A stretch of DNA of 17,294 nucleotides from Conidiobolus incongruus B7586 (Eukaryota > Entomophthoromycota > Entomophthoromycetes > Entomophthorales > Conidiobolaceae): NCBI GenBank assembly GCA_000697335.1, contig JNEM01015122.1:1-17294 (forward strand), given 5' to 3'. The notes below the pieces were generated by a model. That model was given only the letters and a program-made list of their open reading frames with translations. It was not told where the DNA came from and did no database searches. The position numbers and the translations under genes are program-made. Numbering within the stretch: position 1 is the first letter of the stretch; each line of letters starts with the position of its first letter. Below are positions 1-10,905 of the stretch, piece by piece.

Positions 1-374
1 TTAAAAAAATTTATATATATTATTTTTATCAAAAATATATTATTAAATATTATGAAATAATATTATATAGATTAATAACAATTTAAGTTATTAATTATGG
101 TTTAAATTTTGGAAAAGAATATTTTATTATTATATATCTTGTTTTTATAATCCAATATCCAAACTAAGTTATTAATGATTTTTTTAATTTTATGTATATC
201 CAAATAAAAAAGGGGAAACAAAAAAACCAGTTACAATGAGTTATTTTGATTATTTTTAATAAATTTCTTAATAATTTATCATCCAATTATTAAAATATTT
301 GTATTTATATAGTTTATTATTTTTATATATATTAAATTTCACATTATATATATATATATTAAAATTGTAACTAT
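1..374. other. AT-rich DNA, no gene seen
   Basis: This stretch is extremely AT-rich with stops in every frame. It should contain the 3' end and terminal inverted repeat of the mariner remnant that follows, but I could not match the two ends of that element. A TA dinucleotide run lies at about 345-359. Confidence 0.6.
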
Positions 375-1405
375 TAGGTATAAAACAGCCTTTATACTTT
401 CGAACTTGCTCCTATCGTCTAATATGATCATATATTCCATTTTCATAAATGCCTATTTTATTATGTTAATAAATTCTAAAAATTCAACCTATATTCCTAT
501 TAATTTTTAAAAATAATTTAAATAATTTAAATTATATTAAAAATCAAAATCACTAGGGAAAAGATTAAAATAGTATTTTGGATATGCTAATAGTTCAAGT
601 TAATTATAATCGAAAATAAATAAATTTTTAGCTATTGTTTATAGTTTTATATTATCAAGATAATATATATTAGCATAAGATTTTATATATTGTTTAGGCT
701 TTTACTTAAAAAATATTGTTGTCTTTGTTTTTTAATATTTAATAAATCTTTGCATTTTTGAAAAATAGTATTTTTTATATATCTTTTATTTACTGTTTTT
801 GAAATTTTAATATATTATATCTTTTTAGTTCAATTATATAATAAACATTATTTTTTTTTATCAATAAATATTTCATTTTGCTTAACTTCAAGCCTTTGTT
901 CTTATATTTAATTATGTTCGTAGAGTATATTATCAAATATAATTCATGTTTTATTGTTAATAATAAAATTCGTAATCTATTTTTTTGTAAATTTTGTAAG
1001 TGAGAAATATTTGCTAACTAATTCAACTTGTTAAATATAGTTAATTCAAAAGGTGCTTAATTTTATACCTTGAAAACTATTGTTTTATTTAATTATTGTG
1101 ATAATTAATTATAACATATATTTAACTCTTTTGAAAATTCTTCTAAAGAATAATTAGTATAAGCCACTATAATATCAAACATTTCTATCAAATACTTGTA
1201 TTCTACCTGTGTGTGGTTTATCTTCAGTATAATAATCATTATTTTGAAATCACACAAATCATTTTTGACAATATATGGGAGTAACAGCACCTGCACCATA
1301 TATTTGATTAATTACTCTACATAATTCTGATTATTTGTATGCTTGATCAAAATGAAGTAACATAATATTTCTTAAAAGATTACTATTAAGTATTGGTGGT
1401 ACCAT
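375..1405 (-). mobile_element. Decayed mariner transposon (copy A), transposase remnant
   Basis: This is a dead transposase of the IS630-Tc1-mariner superfamily, read on the minus strand. From the ATG at 1405 the translation shows a mariner N-terminal helix-turn-helix: LHFDQAYK, then YGAGAV, then CQK-stop-FV-stop-FQ where family members have WF..F, then TEDKPHTGR for the usual leDkPrsGR. After a frame change near 1180-1200 comes the second helix-turn-helix (IIVAYTNYSLEEFSKELN, to 1105). APFELT at about 1056 stands for WVPHELT. The catalytic end reads YPKYYFNLFPSDFDF (about 584-540), matching HPPYSPDLaPSDfhlF, with the third catalytic Asp kept at 549-551. The tail ENGIYDHIRR-stop-EQV (about 460-395) matches the GI..L..RW..V end of mariners. 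The span of about 1,030 bases equals a full transposase of about 345 residues. It has many stops and at least two frame changes. Terminal repeats were not identified. Confidence 0.8.
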
Positions 1406-2700
1406 TGCGAAAAATTATAGTTTAACAAACATATAATAAATTTTATTCAAAGCTGAATTAATATCAATTTCAAAAATTTTAACTTGTTTTTAAACTTGGT
1501 TTTATATTAATTCTACTGGACTGTAAATAAAAAAAATGCAAACAATCAATAAAAAATTTAAATATATATAAAGACTTTTTTCTTTATTTATTTAGATCTG
1601 ATTGGATAGTCAACAAACACGAAAAATTATTTTGAATTTTGGTTTTTTTGAGACTTGAAAATTATGATAATATACTATTTACTAAATTTGGAAAATAATC
1701 GGTTCAATAAAGAACTTGGATTTTTAATGATTATTTATAATTGATAATTAAAAAAATGAATAAATTAAGTACATAAATATTGGAATATATTGTTACATTA
1801 TTATAGATTATGATATTATTCAATTAATATCAATCATTTTATTTTTATATTATATTATATTCTAATGGTCTGATTATAATTTTTTATATTCAATAATATT
1901 TTGATTCTATTAATAAAAATACTCAAAAAAATAATATAAATTAAATTAAAAAATTTAAAGATTATAAGATTGCATTTATGTAATCAGTATTTAGATTAAA
2001 AATTATAGAATATAAATTAATTAATTAATTAATTTTATTTTAAAAGATTAAATATTAAAACAAAAATAAAAAAATTTAAAAAATTCAAATAAAGTTTTTG
2101 AATAATATATAACGTTATTTGATAATCATTTTATATTTATATATAAAATCTTAACTATTATTTTAAATATATTATCACATTGTTGTACTATAAAATATTT
2201 TATTTAATATTTAAAAGAATAATATAAAATATAAATTTAATTGATCTAATTTCTAAATTAAAAATTCACAAGGGTTTTAATTGGTTGATTGAAAAGGTTC
2301 TAATTACAGTTATAAAAATTAAATATTTTTTTTGGTTTTTGTTTTAATAATCTTAATTTAATAATATTTTTTTTTAAAAAAAACAAATCATATATATATA
2401 TCATATAAAATAATATAGAACTTTTAAATTATTTAATAATAATTATTATTATTATAAAAATAGTATTTTTATTAGGTTTTTAAAAATATTTACAATTAGA
2501 GTTTAATATTAAAATTCAGAAAAAAAATTATTATAATTCAAGTAGTGTTTATATACTAAACTTTAAAACTTTAAAAGAACGTGATAATAATAACTGATTA
2601 TTTAGAATTCCCTTTGATTAGTCTTTTTCGAGTAATAAATTTTAAAATTTTCAATTTTAATGTTGAATTAGATCAAAATGATTGGATAAATTGGATAAAT
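1406..2700. other. AT-rich intergenic DNA, no gene seen
   Basis: No supportable gene was found on either strand. The part next to 1405 should hold the 5' end of mariner copy A. Otherwise the region consists of homopolymer tracts and simple AT runs, including an (AATT)5 run. A 20-base motif at 2115-2134 recurs with one mismatch at 6891-6910. Confidence 0.6.
2015..2034. repeat. (AATT)5 microsatellite
   Basis: This is a perfect run of five AATT units. It is unremarkable in DNA this AT-rich and is listed only for completeness. Confidence 0.85.
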
Positions 2701-2721
2701 GAGAAATTTGTAGGTGAAAAA

Positions 2722-3414
<693 letters not shown>

Positions 3415-5448
3415 GTTCTCTAACCTCGCTCTACTGTATAATCTTTAACCTTAACCTCTCCTGTATTGTATACAATTTTATCATATCAGTCGCTTTTTTA
3501 ATATAAATACTCATTAAAAATTATATATATATATACATATTTATTATTATATCTACCCTTTTGTATTGATTTTATATTTAATATTATTAAATTTGTGTTC
3601 TTTTTTACCTGTTGATATTATTGTATATTTAGTATAATATTATCTAAGCCGAAGATTTGAAAAAGCAAATAGGTATTTTGCTAACTTGATTTTCTTTTTA
3701 ATTAATACTTTGAACCAAGTTATATTACTAAACCATAACTTTTATATTAAACAAATTCAACAACTATAACACAAATAACATAATCAACATCTATATAATA
3801 AATCGTCTTTAATTCAACTAGTTTCGTGTTACTTCATTTAGATTTAATAAGAATCAAAGTTGAAAATTGAATAAGTCTTTATTAAATTAATATAAAAATT
3901 TTAATTAATTATATCCCACTATCTCATTCTCTAATTTACAAATTTTAAATTTGTCAAAAAAAGTTTATAAATTTAAATATTAATTATGAAATTAATTTAT
4001 TAAAAATATTAGATAATAATATATTATTCTTTAAATATAAATATTAATTATAGTTGAATTTAATAATTACTTTTTTAATAAATAAGTATAAAACTATAAT
4101 TTTAGAATTATATAATATATGAATTAAAATATTTTGAATTATTCTTATTTTTAAATTTAAAATTTTTTATAATTTAAAATTATTATGATTAAATAAATAT
4201 ATTATCAAATTAAATTATTTGTTTTTTTTTAATTTAATTATGAATAAATATCTTATAATATATTAATTTATTGTTAATGTAAAAAAATAATAAAATAATA
4301 AAAAAATTTTATAATTTACAAAAATAAAATGAAATCAAATTAAAGATAAAATAGCTAATATTTAGTAAGTGTTAAATATTGTAAAATTTTAAGTCATCAT
4401 AAATTTTGAAATATATATCATTCATTATCTAAGTATAAATTCAAATATTAACATATTAAACAGTTCCAATAATAATTAAAATATAATAATAAATTTATAA
4501 TTGGATAAGAATATACTTAAACATTTTTTATAAATATATATTAAAATAAAATATAAAAAATTTAATATGATATTTTTAGTGTAAATAATATTCAAAAATA
4601 TACACTTTCAAATATAATAGCATATTATAATCAAGTTAATGTGAATTCATAGTTAGAATTAATTTCATTATATTTTGGTTCAATATAATTGATATTAAAA
4701 TATATTGAATATTTTCTAATTTTAAATTTAAATTTAATTTTATATTTAATATTTAATATTATTCTTATTACTTAATGAAAATTAATAATATATTATAAAG
4801 TAATTTTTATATAATTGACTCATTGTTAAAGATTATATATTTTATTTATTTTTAACAAAGTGATTAAATTTTTAATATATAATATTTAATAAAATTAAAA
4901 TTTTAATATATCAATCTTATAATCCATTTTCAAATATTGTCAATTTATTATACAATAATTATAAATTAAGGTAATTTAAATTTAAATATTTTTTGAGTCA
5001 ATAATAGTAATTTAATATTTAAATTTTGAATAAAAATATTTATATTGATTTTCAAAATTTTAAATAATTTTAATTGTGTTAAATTTTGATATGGATTTAT
5101 TATACATATTCATATTACATTATCAATCTTTTTAAACTTGCTACCATACTTTTTTACTTACCTAGTAATATCCAGTAAAATTCTAAGTATAATTGAAGCT
5201 ATGAATATAATAGTGAAGTACACCTTAAAATCATTCAAATTTCTTTTGATTTCTCCTCAATTGTTGTTTTATGAAATAATATAATTATAAAGTGGTTCTA
5301 ATATATCATTCATAACTATATACACTTGAGTTTTAAAATTTAATTAAAAATATGGTTATTTTTTATATTGATATGATATATTGTTAAAAATAGAAATAAA
5401 AATAAATATAAATATAAAAAATTACGAATAAAATGAAAAATATTACAA
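3415..5448. other. AT-rich intergenic DNA with one weak coding-like patch
   Basis: The first 90 bases are the probable H3 3' untranslated region, pyrimidine-rich after the TAA. No animal-type histone stem-loop (GGCTCTTTTCAGAGCC-like) is seen, so a polyadenylated transcript is likely. The rest is poly-A/T rich with no supportable gene. On the minus strand at about 5330-5156 composition improves slightly, and a short open stretch ends at a textbook splice-donor word (GTAAGT, 5156-5161). This could be a leftover exon related to the decayed gene next to it, but the evidence is thin. Confidence 0.5.
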
Positions 5449-6126
5449 TTAGAATATGTTAATATTATTTATTTCAAATTCTATCATTAATGTGATAAAT
5501 AACCAATCAAATAATTTTATTTTTATTCTTGATCTTATTAATAGGTTGAAACCTCTTTTTATTGTCGCATTCTGTCCTTTCGGATAAACTAGAACAAAGA
5601 ACCGGTCCTGAGAACCATCATAAGGATAGAACATTATTCAGTCACGCCCATAAAGATCTCTAAATACACTTTAAATATATTAGTGGTTCTTAGTATAGAA
5701 ACCCGATTATTGGTTTTACTAATCAAAACCACATTCCTACTACCAATTATCCTCTCTTCTTACCTTCGGAACTTCTAAAAATAACACCTCTATTCCGGTA
5801 TGTTATTAACCCTAAATTCCGCCACATTATAATTTATTCCATCAAGTATACTTTTCAAGTTGATAGATCTCAGTTTTGCTATAAATTCTAATTTTTTATT
5901 CATCATTGTATAATTTTACACCATGACACTCATTCGACCTGATTTGCCAGATTTACAATTAGTTACATATACCAAACTCAACTGTCTAGTCATTGCAGCC
6001 CAACCAGTCCTTGTGGCACCCAAGGTTGTAGAATACATAATCACTTATATATCTGGCTATCGAGATGAAATCCTGGAGCTGGCATTGATATCCATCATTA
6101 ATCTTCTTATAGTTATAATCCAATAA
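5449..6126 (-). pseudogene. Decayed protein gene of unknown family
   Basis: A GC-richer island in AT-rich DNA. One minus-strand frame is open at both ends and closed by many stops in the middle. The upstream part (6120-5989) reads YQCQLQDFISIARY and then YNLGCHKDWLGCND. The downstream part (5634-5520) reads MFYPYDGSQDRFFVLVYPKG and continues in the same register. Both open parts lie in the same frame, 486 bases apart, and have protein-like composition (W, C, G, D, Y), which suggests a single gene that decayed mainly by substitution. I do not recognise the family; the aromatic and cysteine content would suit a secreted protein. The alternative is a real 67-residue gene on the plus strand at 5923-6126, with an ATG in the good context ACACCATGA. 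That frame is codon-for-codon antiparallel to the minus frame, so one of the two is a shadow, and its L/I/V-rich product looks like an antisense translation. Confidence 0.45.
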
Positions 6127-6924
6127 AATTTATTTTCAACATAATAATCTAAAATCATCTAATAATTTTAATATTCCCAATAAATTTCACTTCTAATAAA
6201 TCTCATATTCACTATTTGAAAATTAATTCTAAGTAAACAAATTATTAATCAAAAATTTGTTTAATATTAAATTTCAAATTTCTTATTTTTTTTAATTAGT
6301 AAATTTAATAAATAAAATTAATAATCCTAATATAATACTAGAATTATTATTTCAGTTAATAATCATTTAATTTTCTAAACTTAAGTTATAACAAAATTTA
6401 GGAAATCCTATTAAAAATAATTTATAATATTCAATTAATAAATCCTTGATAATTTTTATTAAATAGAGTATATAATTAATAATAGCTTAAATATAAATTG
6501 GTATGTAGTTTATAATTCAACCAATAATCTTTATTATGAATATAACTCAATTTTTAATATATAACAAATATTTTAGATTAGTTATAATTATTATTAAATA
6601 AAGTATATGATGATTTATATATTGGATTTATGTTATCATATAATTTTTATTTTTAATAATTTAAGTTTAACATGAATTATTTTATTTAAATCAAAATAAT
6701 TTTTAATTATATAAAATAAAAACAAAATTTTTAACTATTGATAAATTTATTTTATAAAAAATATAAAAAATTTTATTATTAAATAATTAAATAATATAGA
6801 TAATTTATAATGATAAAAATTATATTTATTGATTTTGATTTTATATTATAAAAAATTATATTAAATTTAAACCAAAATAATTTTATAATATTATTTGATA
6901 ATTATTTTATTTTGTAATAATAAA
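6127..6924. other. AT-rich intergenic DNA, no gene seen
   Basis: There are no open frames of note on either strand. A short word, TTTAAAYCAAAATAATTTT, occurs near 6686 and again near 6866. The 20-base word at 6891-6910 matches 2115-2134 with one mismatch. The 3' end of mariner copy B should fall at the right-hand edge of this stretch. Confidence 0.6.
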
Positions 6925-7930
6925 ATTCAATATTAATGGTAATTGCTTAACCCATTTATATAGGTTTTGATATATTATCTTTATAACTATATCTTTAGTT
7001 TTAAAATATAAAACTTAAATATCATCAAGTTTTTGTCCTTAAATCCAATTAGTTAATCTATCAAAACAATCATTATGGCAAAAATTCATATTTAATTAAT
7101 AAGATGGATATAGTAATAAAAACTAATTCATTTCAATATATGGATTTTTGATAATTTTTTGCTCTATGTATATTGCTATTATTAAATAAAAAACTGAATT
7201 TTTAATTAAAATTTTTTTATACTAGTTTATAATATTAGTTTTTTTTAAAATATAAAATATATCATATTATTAAAATTTATTTTTAATGTTAATAGTTAAT
7301 AGAGTACTATATTATCAATAATTATACTCAATAATAATAATTACTTATTTTAAATAATTTTATATCGGAATTTATAACAGTAGTTTTGACTTTTTAACCG
7401 AAGCAATCTTTTTATATTATGGTAATAGATTTTTTATTAGAATCCACGATTCATCTAATGTAATAATCTTTCAAAATATAGTAAGATGAACATTAAAATT
7501 ATATAAATTTATATTATCTGTATTTCTTTTATTATTTATTTAATCTTTAATAGCAATACAATGTACCCATTTATTTAATTTTTAACTAATTTTAAATTAT
7601 CCTTTAAGAAAGCAATAATAGTGTTAATATTAAGATTTAAAGATTGTGCTAATATTTTTGTTAAGGTATATAAGCGATAATTGAAGTATTTCTTTGATTA
7701 GTTATAGATTTAAGATTATTTGAATAAAGTAGGTCTTTTATATTAGATTTTCTAGTTTTAAGTCGATTAAACTAATTTCAAATATTATGCTTTGAAAGTC
7801 TTTTTCCACAAATTATTACTTGGATATTTTTATGAATAGTAGATATAAAATGTTTTGTATAATATGCCATATTGATAAATGCTCTCTATTTAATTTGAGT
7901 AAAGTTTGAAATTCTGAGATTTTCAGTCAT
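6925..7930 (-). mobile_element. Decayed mariner-type transposon (copy B), transposase remnant
   Basis: This is a minus-strand remnant of a D..D34D transposase. A candidate start ATG lies at 7930, followed by a degenerate helix-turn-helix region. KWVH (about 7573) stands for the WVPH block. IITLDESWIL (7467-7438) is the first catalytic block, and its Asp at 7453-7455 is intact. FNNSNIHRAK (about 7186-7160) matches lhDNarpHrAk, with the second Asp now Asn at 7181-7183. After one frame change YPSY-stop-LNMNFCHND (about 7108-7069) matches HPPYSPDlaP.D, and the third Asp position reads His. DRLTNWI-stop-GQKLDD and NLYKWVKQL complete the C-terminal end. The first-to-second Asp spacing is about 91 codons, normal for mariners. 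The sequence differs clearly from copies A and C, so it is a separate lineage. Ends and target duplication were not resolved. Confidence 0.75.
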
Positions 7931-7956
7931 TTTTTTTCGTTGAAAATCTCCTAGAA
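7912..7956. repeat. Inverted repeat (hairpin) at the start of mariner copy B
   Basis: GAGATTTTCA at 7916-7925 is perfectly complementary to TGAAAATCTC at 7941-7950 across a 15-base loop. TTCT at 7912-7915 extends the stem with a two-base bulge opposite 7951-7956. It overlaps the probable start codon of copy B at 7930. It may be part of a subterminal repeat or a chance hairpin. Confidence 0.5.
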
Positions 7957-8430
7957 AATTATAATATATATATAGTGAGTGTGACGAACTAATATATAAC
8001 TTATTATCATTCAAAATAATACTAAAATTAAAGTGAAATAATTATGATTCTTAAAAAGTATTTAAATACAGGAAGTTATTGTTTGAACCGCTGGATATTA
8101 AAAAAAATATTATTTTTCAAATATACTTTATTAAATTTAATAATATTGAATATTATATTAATATATAAATCTAGATTTGCTAGAATCATCTTAAATTTAT
8201 ACAACTGAGATAGAATTACATTTCAAATACTATAATTTTAGATGATCTTACAAATGATGATATTCAAATTAATTGTAAAATCATTGAGATAATATATTAC
8301 CATGGAATTAAAAAAATGGAAAATTTTTTAATTTCTGATTTTTTAAACATATTATTAGTTTCAAATAAAAAAATATATACAAAGCAAATAGGAAAATAAA
8401 TAATTTTAAATTATATATATATATATATAG
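7957..8430. other. AT-rich gap between two mariner remnants
   Basis: No gene is seen. This stretch holds the outer 5' end of copy B (the relatively GC-rich GTGAGTGTGACGAAC around 7975 may be near that end) and the left boundary of copy C. A TA run of 18 bases lies at 8412-8429. Confidence 0.55.
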
Positions 8431-8462
8431 TAAATTTTTTGATTAAAAAAATAATTTTTTAA
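8431..8462 (+). repeat. Candidate left terminal inverted repeat of mariner copy C
   Basis: AATTTTTTGATTAAAAAAAT, from about 8433, resembles the reverse complement of 9555-9587 (AATTTTTTGTGATTGAAAAA) with a two-base gap and a few mismatches. Placement about 130 bases before the coding remnant fits a mariner. The AT-richness makes chance matching a real possibility. Confidence 0.3.
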
Positions 8463-8576
8463 AATAAGTTATTTAATTTAATCATGTTTAAACCAAATAG
8501 TAACCATCAAAAGTCTTTTATTTTAGTATCAATAAAACTTAACCATAAACCCTTTAAAATTATTTAAAATTCATAA

Positions 8577-9516
8577 GCAGCTTTTGGTAATAAAGTATTA
8601 TTTAAATCAACAATTGATTACTAGGTAAATTACTTTAAGATTAAAAGAGAAACTACCTAAAACCTTTTAAAATCTAAAAGATTAATTTTAACTATTACTC
8701 TTCTAATTATTAATAAAATAAAAAAACATAATGAAAAATATCTTTTTATTTTAGTTAAAGAATTATTAAAATACTTTAATATTAGTTACACAAGTATTTT
8801 ATATATATTAAAGTTTAAATTAAAATTAATTAATAAAAATATAAAATAGGTATCTTATAATTTAACTAAAGCTTAAAAAAAAGTTAGAGTAGCTATTGCT
8901 AAACAAAACTTACTAAGGTATAACTAAAAACCAAAGCTTTTATAGTAAATTATTACAATTAATGAATCTTAGATTTTTTTATATAGTCTTTTATTAAAAC
9001 ATAAATTAAAGTGTTAGATTAAGCTAAATCAACCCCCTCTATAAATTCTTTTAAATAAACACTTTATTGATAAGTGAATGTTAATTGTTATAATAAATTA
9101 TAATAACATATGCTATTTTTATTTAATTTTTAAAAGAAAATTAATTAATAGTAAACTTTATATTTTTTTTAAATAAAACTATTTCTAATTAGTATTCTCA
9201 ATATAATTTAAGAAAACCTATTATTTTGTATAATAATTATAAAATACATAAATCTAAAGTTATAAAAAACTTTTTAATTAAAAATAACTGGAAAAAACTA
9301 CTATATCTAGTATATTACCTAGATTATAACCTATGTAATTATAATTGTTTTAAGCAATTAAAAAACCAGCTTACAAGAAAGAAAATTTCTACAGGAAAAT
9401 TTAATTAGTTTGTGAAACATCAAATTTCAGTCTTTAATAAAAAGAACTATTTTTTAGGTGTTAGATTTTTGCTAAAAATATAGCAAAAAGTTATTAGAAA
9501 TAAAAGAAATTATTAA
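8577..9516 (+). mobile_element. Decayed mariner transposon (copy C), best-preserved transposase remnant
   Basis: Plus-strand D..D34D (mariner) transposase remnant. From 8577 one frame reads STIDY-stop-VNYFK (T..rWv.rF), KSKRLILT (the GRP hinge), FILVKELLKYFNISYTSI (second helix-turn-helix), IK-stop-VSYNLTKA-stop-KKVR (kWVPheLt..qk..R) and IITINES-stop-IFLYS (iiTgDEsWi.l). It then gives KLNQPPL and KHFIDK-stop-MLIVII. After one frame change come LYNNYKIHKSKVIKNFL (lhDN..pHkak) and YYLDYNLCNY (YSPDL.P.Dy), then KI-stop-QKVIRN (RWqKVi.n). The second and third catalytic positions (9232-9234, 9337-9339) are separated by exactly 34 residues. All three catalytic Asp codons, including 8961-8963, now read AAT. 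About 313 codons remain of roughly 345. Five expected Trp codons are TAG, which points to C-to-T decay. Confidence 0.85.
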
Positions 9517-9554
9517 TTTTATAATATATATTTATTTTTACTTTTTATATATTA

Positions 9555-9587
9555 AAATGTTTATTTTTTTTCAATCACAAAAAATTC
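9555..9587 (-). repeat. Candidate right terminal inverted repeat of mariner copy C
   Basis: This is the partner of 8431-8462 in inverted orientation, about 40 bases after the end of the coding remnant. A TA at 9592-9593 could be the target duplication. It is weak for the same reason as the left repeat. Confidence 0.3.
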
Positions 9588-9593
9588 CCATTA

Positions 9594-10905
9594 TTTAAAT
9601 TACAAGGTAATAAATTGAAATCTTGACAAAATTGAATCAATTAAATTATTATTGTCAATATTAATAAAATCAAAATAGAAATTGATTTATTTGATATTTG
9701 TTAGTTATTGCCCAGGGTATTTCTATATCTTGTTATCAATAGGTTTATTTAAATTGGTGTTTGGATGATTTAACCATATTATAATATGATTATAAATTTA
9801 AAATTCCTAGAAAAGGATTTGATATTGATTGCAAAAAGCAAATTATTTGATAATAAATCAAACAATGTTAAGATATATAGTTATTCTTCACAACAACTCA
9901 ACTTTTTATAATATTGATTTAAGACATGTTCAAAGTATTTAAATCTTAACTATCATTTTTAGAATATATGACAATTTATTAGCACCATAAACTGCTTTTA
10001 ATCTGAAAAATTCAAATTTATTTCTGATTTCTTGAATTGAATTATTTCATTAGAAGTATTTAATATAGGTATATATGCTAACATGTTTTTAAAATTATAA
10101 ATGATTAAATAAAGTTTATAATTATTTGGAAAAAAGATCAATCTTTTAATATTATTACCCCGTCCACTAAAAATATCACATATATTTTTTGATTGATTGA
10201 ATATAAACTTCGATTTTGATATAATAATCATATTTTATAATATTTTGACATTACATTAGTTTATAGTTATGCTTGTGATATTATATATATATATATATAA
10301 CATATCAATATATTTAAAAATATAGTAGATATTTAATATCAATGTCAAATTTCTATTATATACTTATTGTTCTTAGAGGTCAAATATTATCTATAAAAAT
10401 GTAGCCAATCATGTTCAAGTAATTGGATATCAATGTTTAATTTCGGTTTTACCCTTTGATAAATGACACCTAAACTTGTAGACCATATTATGTTAATATG
10501 ACTAAATAGCTAAAGGGTTAATAAGAATTTGCCCGAAAGAGATAAATTGAGGTTTTTTTTAATGTTTCAAATTCCTTAAAATTTTAATATCACTAAATTA
10601 AGTAATAAGTAACAATTATAATGAAAAGAATTAGATTGAGTTGAGTTATAGGATAATATTAGTCAGGTGTTGCTGCTATAATTTTTATAAAGTAATAAAA
10701 AACTAAAAATGATGATTAATGATTAAAATCTATTATAGTAACAATATCTTAATTATAAAATATTGATAATATTGGTTATGATTATAATGTTTAATGAATA
10801 AAAAATATAAAATCGATAAACCTATTGTCCAAGAAAATTTTTTATCTAATAAATATTCGAAGACCTCTTAAATTATTATTACTTTTATATAAATAAGAAC
10901 ATTAA
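9594..10905. other. AT-rich DNA with weak coding-like traces on the minus strand
   Basis: There is no intact gene. A 77-residue open frame lies at 10231-9998 (minus) with segments such as IFSGRGNNIKRLIFFPN and MLAYIPILNTSNEIIQFKK. A second open patch lies at about 10509-10387 (minus), with STSLGVIYQRVKPK and LLEHDWLHFYR. They read more like protein than their surroundings and could be pieces of one decayed gene, but I recognise no family. GC is locally higher at 10440-10560. A TA run lies at 10282-10299. The 3' flank of the first F-box gene ends this stretch. Confidence 0.35.

Noticed and set aside
1105-1299. 64-residue minus-strand gene
   Set aside because: Its second half is the second helix-turn-helix of mariner copy A. 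Its first half is the same element read out of frame.
5923-6126. 67-residue plus-strand gene
   Set aside because: It has a good ATG context, but it is codon-for-codon antiparallel to a more protein-like minus frame. Its L/I/V-rich product looks like a mirror translation. Kept only as an alternative.
9226-9408. 60-residue plus-strand gene
   Set aside because: It starts at TTG and is the catalytic D34D segment of mariner copy C, not an independent gene.
10282-10299. TA dinucleotide runs (also 345-359 and 8412-8429) as functional sites
   Set aside because: They are ordinary microsatellites in DNA of this composition.
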